Assembly: GCA_003136675.1 (NCBI GenBank)
Contig: PLFE01000151.1
Coordinates: 4,709-68,708 of the forward strand
Origin: Bryobacterales bacterium
GTDB lineage: Bacteria; Acidobacteriota; Terriglobia; Bryobacterales; Bryobacteraceae
Reading direction: 5' to 3'
Length of the DNA: 64,000 nt
The notes beneath the pieces are model-generated. The model worked only from the letters and a program-made list of their open reading frames with translations. It did no database searches and was not told where the DNA came from. Position 1 is the first letter of the stretch. Each line of letters begins with the position of its first letter. Below are positions 35,632-44,080 of this stretch, piece by piece. The translations under genes were made by a program, and so were the position numbers.

Positions 35632-37367
35632 ATCGCTTCCAATTCTTCTTCCAGAGTCTGTTTTTGCGCCAGGTCGGCATAGTAACCCGCGCGCGCTATC
35701 AATTCTTCATGCGTGCCACGCTCGACGATGCGGCCCTTATCCAGCACGACGATTTCATCGGCGCTGCGCACGGTGGACACGCGATGCGAGATGAGGATCA
35801 CGGTCCGCCCCGCCACCACATGCGCCAATCCCGACAAGATACGGTCCTCGGTCAACGTATCGACGCTCGACAGCGCGTCGTCCAAAATCAGAATCCGTGG
35901 ATTCAAAACCAGGGCGCGGGCGATGGCCGTCCGCTGCTTCTGGCCGCCGGAGAGGGTCAATCCCCGCTCTCCTACCATGGTCTCAAAGCCGTTGGGAAAC
36001 CCCTCGATATCCGATGCGAGTCCCGCAAGTTCAGCGGCGCTCTCCACGGCTTCGCGAGTCGCGGTCTCCATTCCGAAGGCGATGTTCTCGGCAATGGTGG
36101 CGCTAAACAGGAAGGTCTCCTGCGGCACCATGCCGATCTGTGCGCGCAGGCTCTGCAGATCCAATCGGCGCGCATCGATACCGTCCAACCGCACCACGCC
36201 CGCGTTTGGATCGAGCAGCCTGGGTATCAGGTTCACCAGCGTGCTTTTGCCGCTTCCCGTTCGCCCAACGATGGCTACCGTTGAGCCTGCGCGAATGGTT
36301 AGATCAATGGGTCCCAGTGCGCGCCCCGCCGGATACTCCACCGTCACGTTCTCGAACGAGATGTCGCCTCGCACTTCGCCGCATGGCGCTGGGTCGGGCG
36401 GGGTCGCTATGGCCGGCACTTGGTCCAGAATTTCCAGGATGCGCGTCAACGAAGCCGTTCCACGCTGCATCAGATTCACCACCCAACCGAGCGCGATCAT
36501 GGGCCACACCAGGATGCTCATGTACGTGTTGAACATCACGAAGCTGCCAAGCGAGATACGATGCTGAAGCACCTGGCGGCCGCCAGCCCACAGCACCGCG
36601 ACAAACGTAAGCCCGATCAAAGCTTCGAGCAATGGCTCGAAGGTCCCTTGCAGTCGCGCCAGACGCAGGTTTTGCGCAATGTATGCGCGGTTCAATTTCT
36701 CAAACCGCCGGATTTCAGCATCTTCCTGAGCGAACGCCCGTACCATGCGGACACCGCTCAGGTTCTCCTGAACACGGCTGCTGATATCCGAGAACATCTC
36801 TTGTATCTTCTGAAAGCGCGAGTGAATGCGCTGGCCGAAAAAGATGACATTGAAACTGACGAGTGGTGCGGGCAGAAGCGCCAGAAGCGCGAGACGCCAA
36901 TCGCTAAACACCATGATTCCGATGGCCAGGAGGAATGTGAGCGAGGTCTCGGTCCAATACATGATTCCCGGTCCGAGCATCATCCTTACTGCGTTCAGGT
37001 CGTTCGTCGAGCGGGCCATCAGGTCGCCCGTTTGACTGCGCGCGAAGAAACCTGGGGACAGGGTGACTAAGCGGCCGAACAGGTCGTTGCGGATGTCGTA
37101 CTCCACATCGCGCGAGATACCGACCAGAATCAACCGCATCCAATACTGAAAGAAGCCTTTAACTAAGCTGACGGCGATCAGTAGCAAGGCGAGTCCGGCG
37201 ATTACCTGCAGCCTTTTGCCGCTGGTAAGTGCGTCAATCGCGTAGCGTACAACTAATGGAAGCAACGCGCCGGTTACGTCTTTTAGAATCAGGGAAGAGA
37301 GTCCAACAGCCCATCCGCGGCGGTATTTCCAGAGATAAGGCCAGATGCGTTTCAGGTTGCGCAGCAT
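35628..37367 (-). CDS. MsbA-like ABC exporter half-transporter
   Basis: 579 residues. The transmembrane domain (about 1-320) has six helices, for example GWAVGLSSLILKDVTGALLP and SLTFLLAIGIMVFSDWRLAL, with the cytoplasmic coupling region DLMARSTNDLNAVRMMLG. The ATPase has Walker A GRTGSGKST, Q-loop MVPQETFLFSATI, signature LSGGQKQR, Walker B ILILDDALSSVD and H-loop ISHRVST. It works as a homodimer or with another half. Substrates in the family include lipids, drugs and glycolipids. It follows the acyltransferase gene by five bases, so export of an acylated product is possible. Confidence 0.92.
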   Translation of the reverse strand: MLRNLKRIWPYLWKYRRGWAVGLSSLILKDVTGALLPLVVRYAIDALTSGKRLQVIAGLALLLIAVSLVKGFFQYWMRLILVGISRDVEYDIRNDLFGRLVTLSPGFFARSQTGDLMARSTNDLNAVRMMLGPGIMYWTETSLTFLLAIGIMVFSDWRLALLALLPAPLVSFNVIFFGQRIHSRFQKIQEMFSDISSRVQENLSGVRMVRAFAQEDAEIRRFEKLNRAYIAQNLRLARLQGTFEPLLEALIGLTFVAVLWAGGRQVLQHRISLGSFVMFNTYMSILVWPMIALGWVVNLMQRGTASLTRILEILDQVPAIATPPDPAPCGEVRGDISFENVTVEYPAGRALGPIDLTIRAGSTVAIVGRTGSGKSTLVNLIPRLLDPNAGVVRLDGIDARRLDLQSLRAQIGMVPQETFLFSATIAENIAFGMETATREAVESAAELAGLASDIEGFPNGFETMVGERGLTLSGGQKQRTAIARALVLNPRILILDDALSSVDTLTEDRILSGLAHVVAGRTVILISHRVSTVRSADEIVVLDKGRIVERGTHEELIARAGYYADLAQKQTLEEELEAI

Positions 37368-37372
37368 TCAAG

Positions 37373-38512
37373 CTAGATCTTCCAGAACCACCCTCGCTTA
37401 TAGAGCGCCCATCCAAAAAGCCATGTGACCCCAACGAAGCAAAGGGCGAACAGCAGCGACGCATTTCGCGGCGAACCCATGGGATCGAAGATGGTGTCAA
37501 AGACCCATTCATGCGCGTCGGTTGCATCTAGTAGGATACTGAGCGCTTCCGAGAATAGATAGACCGCGATCGCATTCATGCCAACGATGGTGAACGGCCT
37601 GGTCCACTTACGGTAGTTGTTGCCGTCGACCAACCATACAAATGCCGCGAAAATTGTGAAATCCAGCCCGGCCATGAATAACACAAAGGAATCGCTCCAA
37701 AGCTTCTTATTGATGGGCATCCAATGATTGACCACCACACCCGCCGCAGTCAAAACGGCGCCCGCCAGGAAGAGCCATGTCGTGCGCTCGGCCAAGTCCC
37801 GACGCAGCCGGAGGATATGTCCAGCCATGATTCCGAAAAGCGTGGTCGCGATGGCGGGCAGTGTACTGAGCAGACCTTCGGGGTCCCAGTCGCCTTCTTT
37901 ATAGTTATGCGGTCCTAACACTGTATGGTCCACAAAATGAGCCAGGTTACGCTGCAAGTCGAGGTGTCCGGCGCCGTATCCAGGCACTGGGACGAAGAAC
38001 ATCAACGACCAGTAGGTGGCCATCAGACCAATGATCCAGATCGCCTGGCCACGCAAACGCGTTGTGAGATAGATGGCGGAGGCCACCAGGTAGCAGACTG
38101 CGATGCGTTGCAACACTCCTGGAATCCGCATCGCCGCAAAGTGAAATTGCGGGGGAAGATAGAGACACACGCCGAGTACGAACAGGATCGCCGACCTTCG
38201 CATCACCTGCCGGAACAGGGCAGGGCGGCCCGCTCCCATTGCCACCCGTTTTCCCAGGGATAGCGTGATGGCTACTCCCACAATCCAGAGAAACGAGGGA
38301 AAGACGAGGTCCGTGGCCGTCCATCCGTCCCATGACGAGTGTTCGAGCTGATGATAGTTTTCCGGGCCGCCGCCGTTATTCACCAGCACCATGAACATGA
38401 TTACGGCACCGCGAAAGGCATCGAGAGAAATGATCCGAGCGGGTTGCGGGGGCGCCGCATCCCGCAGGCTTTCCGATTCTTCGATCTTCGCGCGGCCCGT
38501 GGCGCTGCTCAT
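37373..38512 (-). CDS. HGSNAT-like multipass acyltransferase (COG4299/DUF5009)
   Basis: 379 residues. About ten hydrophobic segments. The start motif RIISLDAFRGAVIMFMVLVN, then WTATDLVFPSFLWIVGVAIT and RIPGVLQRIAVCYLVASAIY, is diagnostic of the heparan-alpha-glucosaminide acetyltransferase-like family, which moves acetyl groups across membranes onto glycan amines or hydroxyls. The conserved asparagine and histidine (NNGGGPENYHQLEHS) may act in transfer. It overlaps the secreted Ig-like protein gene by four bases (ATGA) and precedes an ABC exporter, suggesting modification and export of an envelope glycan. Confidence 0.85.
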   Translation of the reverse strand: MSSATGRAKIEESESLRDAAPPQPARIISLDAFRGAVIMFMVLVNNGGGPENYHQLEHSSWDGWTATDLVFPSFLWIVGVAITLSLGKRVAMGAGRPALFRQVMRRSAILFVLGVCLYLPPQFHFAAMRIPGVLQRIAVCYLVASAIYLTTRLRGQAIWIIGLMATYWSLMFFVPVPGYGAGHLDLQRNLAHFVDHTVLGPHNYKEGDWDPEGLLSTLPAIATTLFGIMAGHILRLRRDLAERTTWLFLAGAVLTAAGVVVNHWMPINKKLWSDSFVLFMAGLDFTIFAAFVWLVDGNNYRKWTRPFTIVGMNAIAVYLFSEALSILLDATDAHEWVFDTIFDPMGSPRNASLLFALCFVGVTWLFGWALYKRGWFWKI

Positions 38513-39714
38513 TGCACTGTTACCGTCACCTTTGAATCTGTCCTGCCATACTGATTCGTGGTTACTAAGGTATAGGTGGTCGTGGCGGATGGCGTGACAA
38601 CAACGCTAGTCCCACGAACCGGCCCTACCTGCGGCGCGATGATCGTATAGATGGTTCCGGTGGAGGCCCAACTGAGCGTTACGGGTTGACCGGCACTCAC
38701 CGTATTCGGATTCGCGGTGAATTGGGAAACCACCGGCGATGGCCCGGTGGGCACGTTCTGAGGGGTATAGATCTCACCCAACTGCACCACCTCGAAATCG
38801 GAAACCGTCAGATTTTTCAAGAGGTTCAAGTCGTTGTTGCTCCAGGCATTATCCGGCGTTCCGCTCATGTAGAGCGCGCTTCCATTATCCGCCAGAATCA
38901 TTCCATAATGCTGCATGGCGGTGAGCAGCACCTGATCGTCCGCGGGGAATCCGGAAATATCGAAGCTGGCCTTCAGCCGGATCCGCATTCCCATCGGCGG
39001 GGCATTCGCATCGGTGACGCTGGACGCCCAATGCGAAGCCGGCGGCGTGAACGCCTCCTGCGTGGTGGGGACGGTGAAGCGGAAAGCGTGATGAATAGCG
39101 CCGGCCGCCACTTCGTCATGACGCGCCAGTCCAACGAACACGGGCAGGCCCGCGGCGTCGGCCGAGGTCCATGTGTAGGGGCGCTGCTCGTTAATGGTCA
39201 TATCCCAGATTGCCACGGAAGCGGCGCTCCACTGGCTCTTGCTGTAATGAGCATCATAGAGTTCATAAAGCCAGCATCCGCCGTTTTCCAGCACGAGCAC
39301 ATGACGGTCGCCAGTTCCCGGTTTGGGGTAGCCTTCGATCAGGGCGTTGGCTGGAATCGGGATCGGGCCGGGGTCGCTCTCGCTGGCGTAAGGGGTGATC
39401 TTGACCGGCACAAACGGCTGCGTTTGCGCTTCTACCTGGTAAGGAATTCCTATTGTGGAACCATCGTAGAGGCCCGCCCCGAAATCCGGATGGAAAGCCA
39501 CACTTCCGCCGATATAGTTGATGTAGTTCGCCGAATTCGGATCTACCAGTGAGTTATAGATATCCGTGTTCCACAGATTATTCGTGGGAAACGGAACAAA
39601 GCTGTTCAAACTTGCGCCGGGCCCGAGACTGAGACCGTTACATGTGCCGGCCTGTCCATAAGCGGCTGCCGCGCATACAAGCGAAGTAAGAAGAATGCTG
39701 CCTGCGAATCCCAT
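38509..39714 (-). CDS. Secreted protein with C-terminal Ig-like domain, unknown catalytic part
   Basis: 401 residues with a signal peptide (GFAGSILLTSLVCAAAAYGQ). The main part includes FPTNNLWNTDIYNSLVD, GGSVAFHPDFGAGLYDG, VLVLENGGCWLYELYDAHY and QRPYTWTSADAAGLPVFVGL, plus HHAFRFTVPTTQEAFTPPAS and FDISGFPADDQVLLTAMQHY. I know similar exported proteins in soil bacteria but no proven function. The last 80 residues are an Ig-like domain (QFTANPNTVSAGQPVTLSW, TTTYTLVTTNQYGRTDSKV). First gene of the overlapping operon that runs down to modA. Confidence 0.8.
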   Translation of the reverse strand: MGFAGSILLTSLVCAAAAYGQAGTCNGLSLGPGASLNSFVPFPTNNLWNTDIYNSLVDPNSANYINYIGGSVAFHPDFGAGLYDGSTIGIPYQVEAQTQPFVPVKITPYASESDPGPIPIPANALIEGYPKPGTGDRHVLVLENGGCWLYELYDAHYSKSQWSAASVAIWDMTINEQRPYTWTSADAAGLPVFVGLARHDEVAAGAIHHAFRFTVPTTQEAFTPPASHWASSVTDANAPPMGMRIRLKASFDISGFPADDQVLLTAMQHYGMILADNGSALYMSGTPDNAWSNNDLNLLKNLTVSDFEVVQLGEIYTPQNVPTGPSPVVSQFTANPNTVSAGQPVTLSWASTGTIYTIIAPQVGPVRGTSVVVTPSATTTYTLVTTNQYGRTDSKVTVTVQ

Positions 39715-39744
39715 TTGTACCCTCTGACTTTATCAACCCGCACA

Positions 39745-39761
39745 TGCCAATATAGTTGGCA
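39745..39761. promoter_or_regulatory. Inverted repeat overlapping a TATAGT just before a start codon
   Basis: TGCCAA (39745-39750) and TTGGCA (39756-39761) flank TATAG. The right arm ends directly at ATG 39762. TATAGT (39751-39756) would leave five bases to the start. This looks like a compact operator over a -10, possibly leaderless. Confidence 0.4.
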
Positions 39762-40481
39762 ATGCCCCGAGACATTCTTTCGAGGACGCCCGTTCCAGCG
39801 AGTGAGCGCGTATCCTACGGCAAAGACCCGTCCCAATTCTTCGATCTATTCGGCGTTAGATCGGGAGGGCCATCAGTGGTCATGATCCATGGCGGATTCT
39901 GGCGGCCGACATACGATCTTTCTCATGCCAGCCATCTTTGCGCGGCGCTGGCGCAGACCGGGATTTCCGTGGCCAGCCTGGAATACCGGCGGGCCGGTTG
40001 GCCGACCACGTTTGACGATGTGATCGCGGGATTCCTTGCCGCGCGGAAGGAGACTTCGCCGGTTGTGATGGGCCATTCCGCGGGCGGACATCTGGCGCTC
40101 CGCCTGGCGAGCGAGAAACCTGCAATGACGGGGGTGGTGGCGCTGGCGCCGGTCGCGTGCCTGGAACTGGCTTATGAAGAGAATCTGGGCTCCGGCGCAG
40201 TGACGGATTTTCTGGGCGGTAAGCCCAGTGAGAACCCGTCGGTTTATGCGGATGCGGACCCCGTGAAGCATTCGTCATCCGTGCGGCGGGTGCTGATCCA
40301 TGGAACTGATGACGATGTGGTGCCGATTTCTAATAGCCGAGCCTACGTGGCGGCGCGGCGGACGGATTCGGGTGCGGTGCGGCTCGTGGAGATCAGTGGC
40401 GCGGACCATTTCGATTTGATTGACCCGTCTTCGCGCGCATGGGCGGTTGTGCTGGCGAATGTGAAACAGCTTCTGGTGTGA
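39762..40481 (+). CDS. Alpha/beta hydrolase (esterase or arylformamidase-like)
   Basis: 239 residues from ATG 39762. The oxyanion motif is MIHGGFWRP, the nucleophile elbow GHSAGGH, the acid in LIHGTDDDVVP and the histidine in SGADHFDLI, a complete Ser-Asp-His triad. HGGFW and EYRRAGWP recall kynurenine formamidase and related esterases. No signal peptide, so it is cytoplasmic. It stands alone between two minus-strand genes. The substrate is not evident. Confidence 0.88.
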   Translation: MPRDILSRTPVPASERVSYGKDPSQFFDLFGVRSGGPSVVMIHGGFWRPTYDLSHASHLCAALAQTGISVASLEYRRAGWPTTFDDVIAGFLAARKETSPVVMGHSAGGHLALRLASEKPAMTGVVALAPVACLELAYEENLGSGAVTDFLGGKPSENPSVYADADPVKHSSSVRRVLIHGTDDDVVPISNSRAYVAARRTDSGAVRLVEISGADHFDLIDPSSRAWAVVLANVKQLLV

Positions 40482-40487
40482 CGCCGC

Positions 40488-43400
40488 TTATTGAACCACG
40501 AGGCCGTTTGGCAGCACCGCTTCCTCGTTACCCGGTGGAATCCCGGTGATGGCGAGCGGAGAGACGGGTTCCAGCGCGGCGCTGCTCGACGCGCTTAGTT
40601 GTACGGTCAGTGTGGTGGCGCTGATCACCGACACCGTCCCGACCGTGATTTCCGGAATCGCTCCGAGCGAGGTCACCCCGTCCACAAAATTTGTATTGAG
40701 GCCGGTGAGGGTGAAGATTTCCGGATCAGCGCCATGCACGATCGTGGTGGGGCTAATCGACAGAAGGACCGGCTCGCCGGCCGGTAAGAGTTGATTGAAC
40801 GCGCCGCGCATCACAAAGGTAGCCATATCGCCGCGGCTCACCGGATTCGTGGGGCAGAAAGTTGTCGCGGTGCACCCGGACGTAATGTTGTCTTCCTTCA
40901 AGCGTTGTATCCAGGACCAGCCAAATGAAGCCGGCCCAACATCGGTGAAATAAGGTGTGGAGGGGTAATCGAAGTTATAACTCGCCCCGTATCGCATGCG
41001 GATGAGGAAGACCGCCATCTGGTCCCGAGTGACCTGATCGTTGGGGCAGAATAGATTGGTGGCGCAGCCTTGTGTGATTCCGAGTTCCGCCATCTTCTGA
41101 ATCCACTGGAACCCGAAACTTCCCGCCGGGACATCGCTGAATACAGGCATCGTTGAGTAGGGGAAGTTATCGGTATGGAAGATGGCGCGGATGATGAAAA
41201 TCGCCATCTGGGATCGGATGATATTCGCGGTGGGGCAGAAATCGGTCGGGCTGCAACCGGTGGTGATGCCTTCGGTTGAGAGAAGATTCACAGCGTCGAA
41301 ATCATAGTAACCGGGTGCGACGTCGGAGAAGACCTGGGCGGTGAACCGCTGAGTAACGGGAATGGTGAAGGGGCCGATTGTGATGAAGCCGGCCAGATCC
41401 GCGCCGGTGGTATTCGGCGGGATGGTGACGGTGGATGTTCCGCTTCCCGTTCCCGAAAGCGAAGATATCTGTATCCAGCTTGATGTCGTGGCCGCCGTCC
41501 AGGCGCAATTGGAAGCCGCGGCCGTGATGGCTATTACTTGCGGAGAGCCTCCGGTGGTGTCGACTGAAATGGAAGCTGGCGTCACCGCGAGGCAGGGGGC
41601 CACCACGGTCAAGTCATCGGCAGCGGCGGCAAAGGAGCCTCCGCCAGTCACGGTAGCCTGATTGACTAAGCTGGCAGGCGCGTTGCTCGAAACATCCACA
41701 ACCAAAGTGAGGGGCGGATAGGCGGCGCCGGGCGCCAGTACGTCGCTGCGGGCGCAGACATTGGAAGAACAATTCCAGCCATTTCCAGCCATGGAAACGA
41801 AGGTCAGGCCGTTTGGTGTCAGTTCGGTCACGGTGACCGCACCCACCGTAGGCCCGGCGAGGGAGTTATTACTCACTCCAAGTGAGTACGTGTTCCCCGT
41901 CTGACCGGTAAAGAACCCACCCGTGTGTGTAGACGAGATCGTCAAGAGCGCGGAGCTGGATACCGGGACCAGCTCGCGAATCACGTTGTTTCCGGCGTCT
42001 GCAAAATATAGTGCACCGGAAGGGCTCACAATCGCGCCTTGAGGGAAATCGAGTTTAGCGCTGGCCGCGAGGCCGCCGTCGCCCGAATAGCCGGTAACAT
42101 TGACGCCCGCTATGGTTGAAATCGTGCCGCCCGGGGAAACTTCACGAATCTGCCCATCGGCATCGGTAATAAAGAGGTCCCCGGCGTCATCCAGCGCGAC
42201 GCTGGTGGGAAGTCCGATCTCCGCGCTGGTAGCGGGCCCTCCGTCGCCGGCGTAGCCGTAAATACCATCACCCGCGTAGGTGGAAATGACGCCGGCAGCC
42301 ACCTTTCGCACTCGGGCGTTGTCTCCGTCGCCGATATAGAGGTTGCCGGCGGAATCGATCGCGACTCCTATGGGAACGCCAAGTTCGGCGTTTGTCGCCA
42401 GTCCGCCGTCGCCCGAATAGCCGAAGATACCGTTCCCCGCCACAGTTGAGATCGTCCCGTTTACCGCGACCTCTCGTATCCGGTAGTTAGCTGAATCGGC
42501 GAAATAAAGGTTACCCGAGCTATCCAGCGCCATGCCACCCGCGGCGCTGATCTGCGCGCTGGTAGCCGGTCCACCATCACCCGAGTAACCGCTGAGTCCG
42601 GTGCCCGCGATGGTTGAGATCAATCCGTTGAGCCCCACTTTTCGAATCCGAGAGTTATCCGAATCGGCGATGAAGACATTCCCCAGGTTGTCGATCACCA
42701 AGCCTTGCACGTTGAAGAGCTCGGCCGAGGATGCCGGACCTCCATCGCCCGAATAACCGCAAGCGATAGAACCCGCGAATGTTGAAATGATGCCGGACAC
42801 CGCAACCTTCCGCACCCGGCAGTTACCTGTGTCGGTTATATAGAGGTTGCCGGTTGAATCCAAAGCAACCGCATAGGGTCCGGAAATGCCCGCGGCGTTG
42901 GCTGGACCTCCGTCGCCGAAGTAGCCGTCGGTGCCGTTGCCCACGACGGTGGAAATGGTGCCACCGACAGTGAACTTTCGGATCGCGTTGTTGTACGAAT
43001 CGGCGAAGTAGAGATTGGCGAAAGAATCGATGGCAATGGCCCACGGCCCGTATAGGGTTGCGCTGACCGCCGGCCCACCATCGCCCGAGTAGCCGCCGTA
43101 GCCATTTCCAGCGACAGTGGAGATGATCCCGTTCAGCGCAACCTCGCGAATGCGGGCGTTTGCGAAATCCGCTATGTAGATGTTCCCCATCTGATCCACG
43201 GCGACGCCGGTTGGACTGCTGAATTCCGCATTCAGCGCGGGGGCGCCGTCGCCGGAATAGCCAAAGGCTCCATCACCCGCAACCGTGGAAATGATGCCAT
43301 TTGATACCTTACGAATCCGGCTGTTGTTTGTATCGGCGATGTATAGGTCGCCAGCGGAATCAACAGCCAGTCCCGTCGGGAAAAAGCTGAGCTCTGCGCC

Positions 43401-44024
43401 AGTCGCTGGTCCGCCATCACCCGAATAGCCATAGGTTCCGTTGCCGGCAACCGTCGAGATGCTTCCGTCTGCCGCGATTTTCCGGATCCGGTAATTATAG
43501 TTATCGACGATAAAGAGGTCCCCGGCGGAGTCCGCTGCGAGAGCGCCGGGTTGGTCGAATTCGGCGTCCACCGCGGGACCTCCATCGCCGGAAAATCTTG
43601 TCTGGCCGTTGCCGGCTATCGTAGAGACGATGCCGCCCACCGTGAATTTGCGAATCCGGGCATTCCCCGTATCGGCGACATAGACGTTACCATGCGGGTC
43701 CACCGCAATTCCGGTTGGTCCATTAAAGGACGCCAATATTGCCGGGCCGCCATCGCCTGAAAAACCGGGCACTGCAGAGAGACCGGCAATCCGTGTCAGA
43801 ACTCCACCGATGGAAGCCTCGAAAACCCCGTTGTCATAGAGAAAGTATTGGTTGCCAAAGGTGTCAATGGCAACCGATTTCGGGCTCGCTATTGAGCTGG
43901 CTACAGCCAGCGCGGGAACAGCCGGCAAACCTCCGCCGGCGATGGTGGAAATGATGTATTGGGCGTGGCCAGCGGAGGCCCAAATAAATAAGAATGCGGC
44001 AGCAGTTCGACCTGGTAACGACAA
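40488..44024 (-). CDS. Giant surface protein: 12 NHL repeats, BACON domain, three SLH-like repeats
   Basis: 1178 residues. The start is TTG 44024 behind AAGGTGAG, then a signal peptide (AAAFLFIWASAGHAQ). Residues about 25-690 carry twelve repeats of some 56 residues, first one degenerate, of the form YSGDGGPATSAEL..PTGLAVD, then GNLYIADS.N.RIRKV and ISTVAGNG; twelve NHL blades would make two six-bladed propellers. A DUF11-like part, then a BACON-like domain (CLAVTPASISVDTTGGSPQV, NCAWTAATTSSWIQI) follow. Three SLH-like units come next, each with a Cys pair (TGCSPTDFCPT, QGCATNLFCPN, SGCTATTFCPT). An IPT-like tail ends it. It is probably anchored on the cell surface and binds glycans or proteins. 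Confidence 0.88.
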   Translation of the reverse strand: MSLPGRTAAAFLFIWASAGHAQYIISTIAGGGLPAVPALAVASSIASPKSVAIDTFGNQYFLYDNGVFEASIGGVLTRIAGLSAVPGFSGDGGPAILASFNGPTGIAVDPHGNVYVADTGNARIRKFTVGGIVSTIAGNGQTRFSGDGGPAVDAEFDQPGALAADSAGDLFIVDNYNYRIRKIAADGSISTVAGNGTYGYSGDGGPATGAELSFFPTGLAVDSAGDLYIADTNNSRIRKVSNGIISTVAGDGAFGYSGDGAPALNAEFSSPTGVAVDQMGNIYIADFANARIREVALNGIISTVAGNGYGGYSGDGGPAVSATLYGPWAIAIDSFANLYFADSYNNAIRKFTVGGTISTVVGNGTDGYFGDGGPANAAGISGPYAVALDSTGNLYITDTGNCRVRKVAVSGIISTFAGSIACGYSGDGGPASSAELFNVQGLVIDNLGNVFIADSDNSRIRKVGLNGLISTIAGTGLSGYSGDGGPATSAQISAAGGMALDSSGNLYFADSANYRIREVAVNGTISTVAGNGIFGYSGDGGLATNAELGVPIGVAIDSAGNLYIGDGDNARVRKVAAGVISTYAGDGIYGYAGDGGPATSAEIGLPTSVALDDAGDLFITDADGQIREVSPGGTISTIAGVNVTGYSGDGGLAASAKLDFPQGAIVSPSGALYFADAGNNVIRELVPVSSSALLTISSTHTGGFFTGQTGNTYSLGVSNNSLAGPTVGAVTVTELTPNGLTFVSMAGNGWNCSSNVCARSDVLAPGAAYPPLTLVVDVSSNAPASLVNQATVTGGGSFAAAADDLTVVAPCLAVTPASISVDTTGGSPQVIAITAAASNCAWTAATTSSWIQISSLSGTGSGTSTVTIPPNTTGADLAGFITIGPFTIPVTQRFTAQVFSDVAPGYYDFDAVNLLSTEGITTGCSPTDFCPTANIIRSQMAIFIIRAIFHTDNFPYSTMPVFSDVPAGSFGFQWIQKMAELGITQGCATNLFCPNDQVTRDQMAVFLIRMRYGASYNFDYPSTPYFTDVGPASFGWSWIQRLKEDNITSGCTATTFCPTNPVSRGDMATFVMRGAFNQLLPAGEPVLLSISPTTIVHGADPEIFTLTGLNTNFVDGVTSLGAIPEITVGTVSVISATTLTVQLSASSSAALEPVSPLAITGIPPGNEEAVLPNGLVVQ

Positions 44025-44080
44025 TTCTCACCTTCTACCATCTCGATAATCAGGTAAGCATACACTAAGCGCGCCGCCAG

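Noticed and set aside
41900-43800. Regular GC-rich repeats that could suggest a CRISPR array
   Set aside because: The period is about 168 bases and keeps an open frame; it encodes NHL repeats.
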